DNA from: Gaiellasilicea sp035553355
GTDB lineage: Bacteria > Actinomycetota > Thermoleophilia > Gaiellales > Gaiellaceae
Assembly: GCA_035553355.1 (NCBI GenBank)
Contig: DATMJW010000132.1
Span: 1-9,175, forward strand
Reading direction: 5' to 3'
Length of the DNA stretch: 9,175 nucleotides
Position numbers and translations under genes: made by a program. Below the pieces are notes generated by a model. That model made no database searches. It was not told the origin of the DNA and saw only the letters and a program-made list of their open reading frames with translations. Positions 7,484 through 9,175 of this stretch are shown here, one piece after another. Position 1 is the first letter of the stretch, and every line of letters begins with the position of its first letter.

Positions 7484-8972
7484 CCCACGCCTCCGAGCCT
7501 TCGAAGCGCAGGTACGGCTCGAGCCCGTGCCGGCCGCCCTCGCGGCCGAAGCCGGACTCCTTGTAGCCGCCGAACGGCGACGCCGGGTCGAAGCGGTTGA
7601 AGGTGTTCGCCCAGACGACGCCGGCCCGCAGGCGCTCCGCCATCCAGAGGATGCGCGACCCCTTCTCCGTCCAGACGCCCGCGGAGAGCCCGTACGCGGT
7701 GTTGTTCGCCTTCTCGACGGCCTCGTCGGGCGTCCGGAAGGTCAGCACCGAGAGCACCGGCCCGAAGATCTCCTCCTGCGCGATGCGGTAGCTCTGCGCG
7801 ACGTTCGTGAAGACGGTCGGGGCGAACCAGTAGCCCTTCTCCGGGAGCCGGCAGGGCGGCTGGTAGATCTCCGCGCCCTCCTCCTTGCCCGCCTCCACGA
7901 GCTCGTGGATCTTCTCGAGCTGCATCCGCGAGTTGATCGCCCCGACGTCGGTGTTCTTGTCGAGCGGGTCGCCGACGCGGAGCGTCTCGAGGCGGCGCTT
8001 CAGCTTCGCGATCGTCTGCTCGTAGATCGACTCCTGCACGAGGAGCCGGGAGCCGGCGCAGCAGACGTGACCCTGGTTGAAGTAGATCCCGTTGACGATC
8101 CCCTCGACCGCGCCGTCCAGGGCGGCGTCGTCGAAGATGATGTTCGCGGCCTTGCCGCCGAGCTCGAGCGTCAGCTTCGTGCCGGTGCCGGCGAGCTCGC
8201 GCTGGATCGCCTTGCCGACCTCGGTCGAGCCGGTGAAGGCGATCTTGTCGACCCCGGGGTGCTTCACGATCTCGGCGCCGGTGCGGCCGTCGCCGGTGAC
8301 GATGTTCACGACCCCCGGCGGCAGCTCCGCCTGCCGGCAGATGTCCGCGAAGAGGAGCGCCGAGAGGGGCGTCGTCTCGGCCGGCTTCAGGACGACGGTG
8401 TTCCCGGCGGCGAGCGCGGGCGCGATCTTCCACGCGAGCATCAGGAGCGGGAAGTTCCACGGGATGATCTGCCCCGCGACGCCGAGCGGCTGCGGGCGGC
8501 GGTTCGGGAAGGCGTACTCGAGCTTGTCGGCCCAGCCTGCGTAGTAGAAGAAGTGCGCGGCGGCGAGCGGGAGGTCGACGTCGCGGGACTCGCGGATCGG
8601 CTTGCCGCCGTTCAGGCTCTCGAGCACCGCGAGCTCGCGCGACCGCTCGGCGACGATCCGCGCGATGCGGAAGAGGTACTTCGCGCGCTCGGCCGGCGCG
8701 AGCGACGACCAGCCGTTCTCGAACGCTGCGCGCGCCGCCGAGACCGCCGCGTCGACGTCCTCCGGCCCCGCCTGCGCGACCTCGGCGAGCTGCTCCTCGT
8801 CGCGCGGCGCGAGCGTCGGGAAGTACTCGCCCGACCGCGGCTCGACGAACTCGCCGCCGACGAACAGGCCGTAGCGCTCCTCGAGCGCGACGATGTCGCG
8901 CGCCTCGGGAGCGGGCGCATACTCCCACTCCGTCAGCGCGGGCGTCGCCACCTTGTGCTTTTCGACCGCCAC
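7476..8972 (-). CDS. NAD(P)-dependent aldehyde dehydrogenase, ALDH16-like first domain
   Basis: A complete enzyme of 498 residues that should oxidise an aldehyde to its acid with NAD(P). All active-site motifs are present: PWNFP (171-175, oxyanion Asn173), KPAE (196-199), FTGSTEVG (246-253), ELGGK (270-274, general base Glu270), GHVCCAGSR (301-309, nucleophile Cys304) and EIFGPV (401-406). Acetaldehyde released by DeoC is the natural candidate substrate, inferred from the operon. YAGWADKL (144-151) recurs in the half-length protein two genes downstream, showing the two are related. The GTG start lies 2 nt after the deoC stop, with GAAGGA 6 nt upstream; a longer in-frame reading would intrude into deoC. 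It has about 35 residues ahead of the usual YGLFVGGEFV start of the fold. Confidence 0.93.
   Translation of the reverse strand: MAVEKHKVATPALTEWEYAPAPEARDIVALEERYGLFVGGEFVEPRSGEYFPTLAPRDEEQLAEVAQAGPEDVDAAVSAARAAFENGWSSLAPAERAKYLFRIARIVAERSRELAVLESLNGGKPIRESRDVDLPLAAAHFFYYAGWADKLEYAFPNRRPQPLGVAGQIIPWNFPLLMLAWKIAPALAAGNTVVLKPAETTPLSALLFADICRQAELPPGVVNIVTGDGRTGAEIVKHPGVDKIAFTGSTEVGKAIQRELAGTGTKLTLELGGKAANIIFDDAALDGAVEGIVNGIYFNQGHVCCAGSRLLVQESIYEQTIAKLKRRLETLRVGDPLDKNTDVGAINSRMQLEKIHELVEAGKEEGAEIYQPPCRLPEKGYWFAPTVFTNVAQSYRIAQEEIFGPVLSVLTFRTPDEAVEKANNTAYGLSAGVWTEKGSRILWMAERLRAGVVWANTFNRFDPASPFGGYKESGFGREGGRHGLEPYLRFEGSEAWGG
7490..7494 (-). promoter_or_regulatory. Shine-Dalgarno for the 46-residue membrane protein
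   Basis: GGAGG on the minus strand, 6 nt before the GTG at 7483 and inside the 3' end of the dehydrogenase gene. It is the main evidence that the small reading frame is translated. Confidence 0.6.
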
Positions 8973-8974
8973 CG

Positions 8975-9175
8975 TCAGTCCTTCGTGAAGTAGTCGCCGG
9001 ACTGGTACTGGCCCGTCTTCTGCTTGCGGATCTGCATCAGGACGTCGTTCAGGAGCGACGAGGCGCCGAAGCGGTAGAGGTCGGGCGTCATCCACGCGAG
9101 GCCGAGCGTCTCGTGCAGGACGACGAGGTGCTGCACCGCCTGCTTCGCCGTGCGGATGCCGCCGGCCGGCTTCAT
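8975..9175 (-). CDS. deoC: Deoxyribose-phosphate aldolase, C-terminal part (partial)
   Basis: The last 66 residues of a gene that continues past the right edge. The enzyme splits 2-deoxyribose 5-phosphate into acetaldehyde and glyceraldehyde 3-phosphate in deoxynucleoside breakdown. The visible part opens with KPAGGIRT, the conserved strand whose lysine (E. coli Lys201) assists the Schiff-base lysine. It continues to YRFGASSLLNDVLMQ, the family's C-terminal phosphate-site segment, and a short tail ending YFTKD that resembles the flexible tail of longer DeoC proteins. The Schiff-base lysine itself lies outside the window. The stop codon is 2 nt before the start of the aldehyde dehydrogenase, and the end of deoC contains that gene's GAAGGA ribosome-binding site. 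The first methionine visible is internal, not the start. Confidence 0.92.
   Translation of the reverse strand: MKPAGGIRTAKQAVQHLVVLHETLGLAWMTPDLYRFGASSLLNDVLMQIRKQKTGQYQSGDYFTKD
8979..8984 (-). promoter_or_regulatory. Shine-Dalgarno for the aldehyde dehydrogenase
   Basis: GAAGGA on the minus strand within the last codons of deoC, 6 nt before the GTG at 8972. It fixes the dehydrogenase start immediately after the deoC stop. Confidence 0.6.

Noticed and set aside
7390..8928. Minus-strand open frame of 512 codons covering the dehydrogenase in another frame.
   Set aside because: It lacks all ALDH motifs, which lie in the neighbouring frame; an ATG inside it at 7479 gives only a short Arg/Ser-rich peptide, unlike the membrane helix in the GTG-7483 frame.
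6723..8993. Plus-strand open frame of 756 codons opposite the deoC operon.
   Set aside because: It is the antisense of genes with intact catalytic motifs and has a biased composition without domains.
8973..9095. A 41-codon N-terminal extension of the aldehyde dehydrogenase.
   Set aside because: It would overlap the C-terminus of deoC, and a good ribosome-binding site marks the GTG at 8972.

Overview
The window comes from a very GC-rich bacterial chromosome, most likely an actinobacterium. Three things point there: a pyrophosphate-type phosphofructokinase with the residues known from Amycolatopsis methanolica, frequent GTG starts with several apparently leaderless genes, and a deoC-aldehyde dehydrogenase-aldehyde dehydrogenase-like operon. 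A deep-branching class such as Thermoleophilia is a guess from style only. Genes are packed tightly, with gaps usually under 30 bp or overlaps. No mobile element, rRNA or CRISPR array was seen.

Layout. (1) 1-64: the start of a minus-strand exported protein that runs off the left edge. (2) 65-233: a non-coding stretch whose plus strand has hairpins and conserved-looking boxes resembling a c-di-AMP (ydaO-type) riboswitch. (3) 234-317: tRNA-Leu(CAA). (4) 343-1404: a pyrophosphate-type phosphofructokinase on the plus strand, starting 25 nt after the tRNA. (5) 1401-4986: a minus-strand run of three genes: a short indole-glycerol-phosphate-synthase-like barrel protein, a GT-C (GT39/ArnT-like) membrane glycosyltransferase, and a membrane spermidine-synthase-like protein. 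(6) 4987-5029: a 43-bp divergent promoter region. (7) 5030-6529: a secreted Asp-box beta-propeller protein on the plus strand. (8) 6549-9175: a minus-strand operon of deoC (partial), a full aldehyde dehydrogenase, a 46-residue single-pass membrane protein, and a half-length aldehyde dehydrogenase-like protein without catalytic residues.

How the genes fit together. DeoC cleaves deoxyribose 5-phosphate to acetaldehyde and glyceraldehyde 3-phosphate. The neighbouring aldehyde dehydrogenase could oxidise the acetaldehyde, while the triose phosphate enters glycolysis, where the phosphofructokinase also acts. The complete and half-length dehydrogenases together look like a split form of the two-domain ALDH16 architecture, with a small membrane protein encoded between the halves. 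This is the most interesting arrangement in the window. The glycosyltransferase and spermidine-synthase-like genes both encode multi-spanning membrane proteins and are translationally close, but their substrates cannot be read from sequence.
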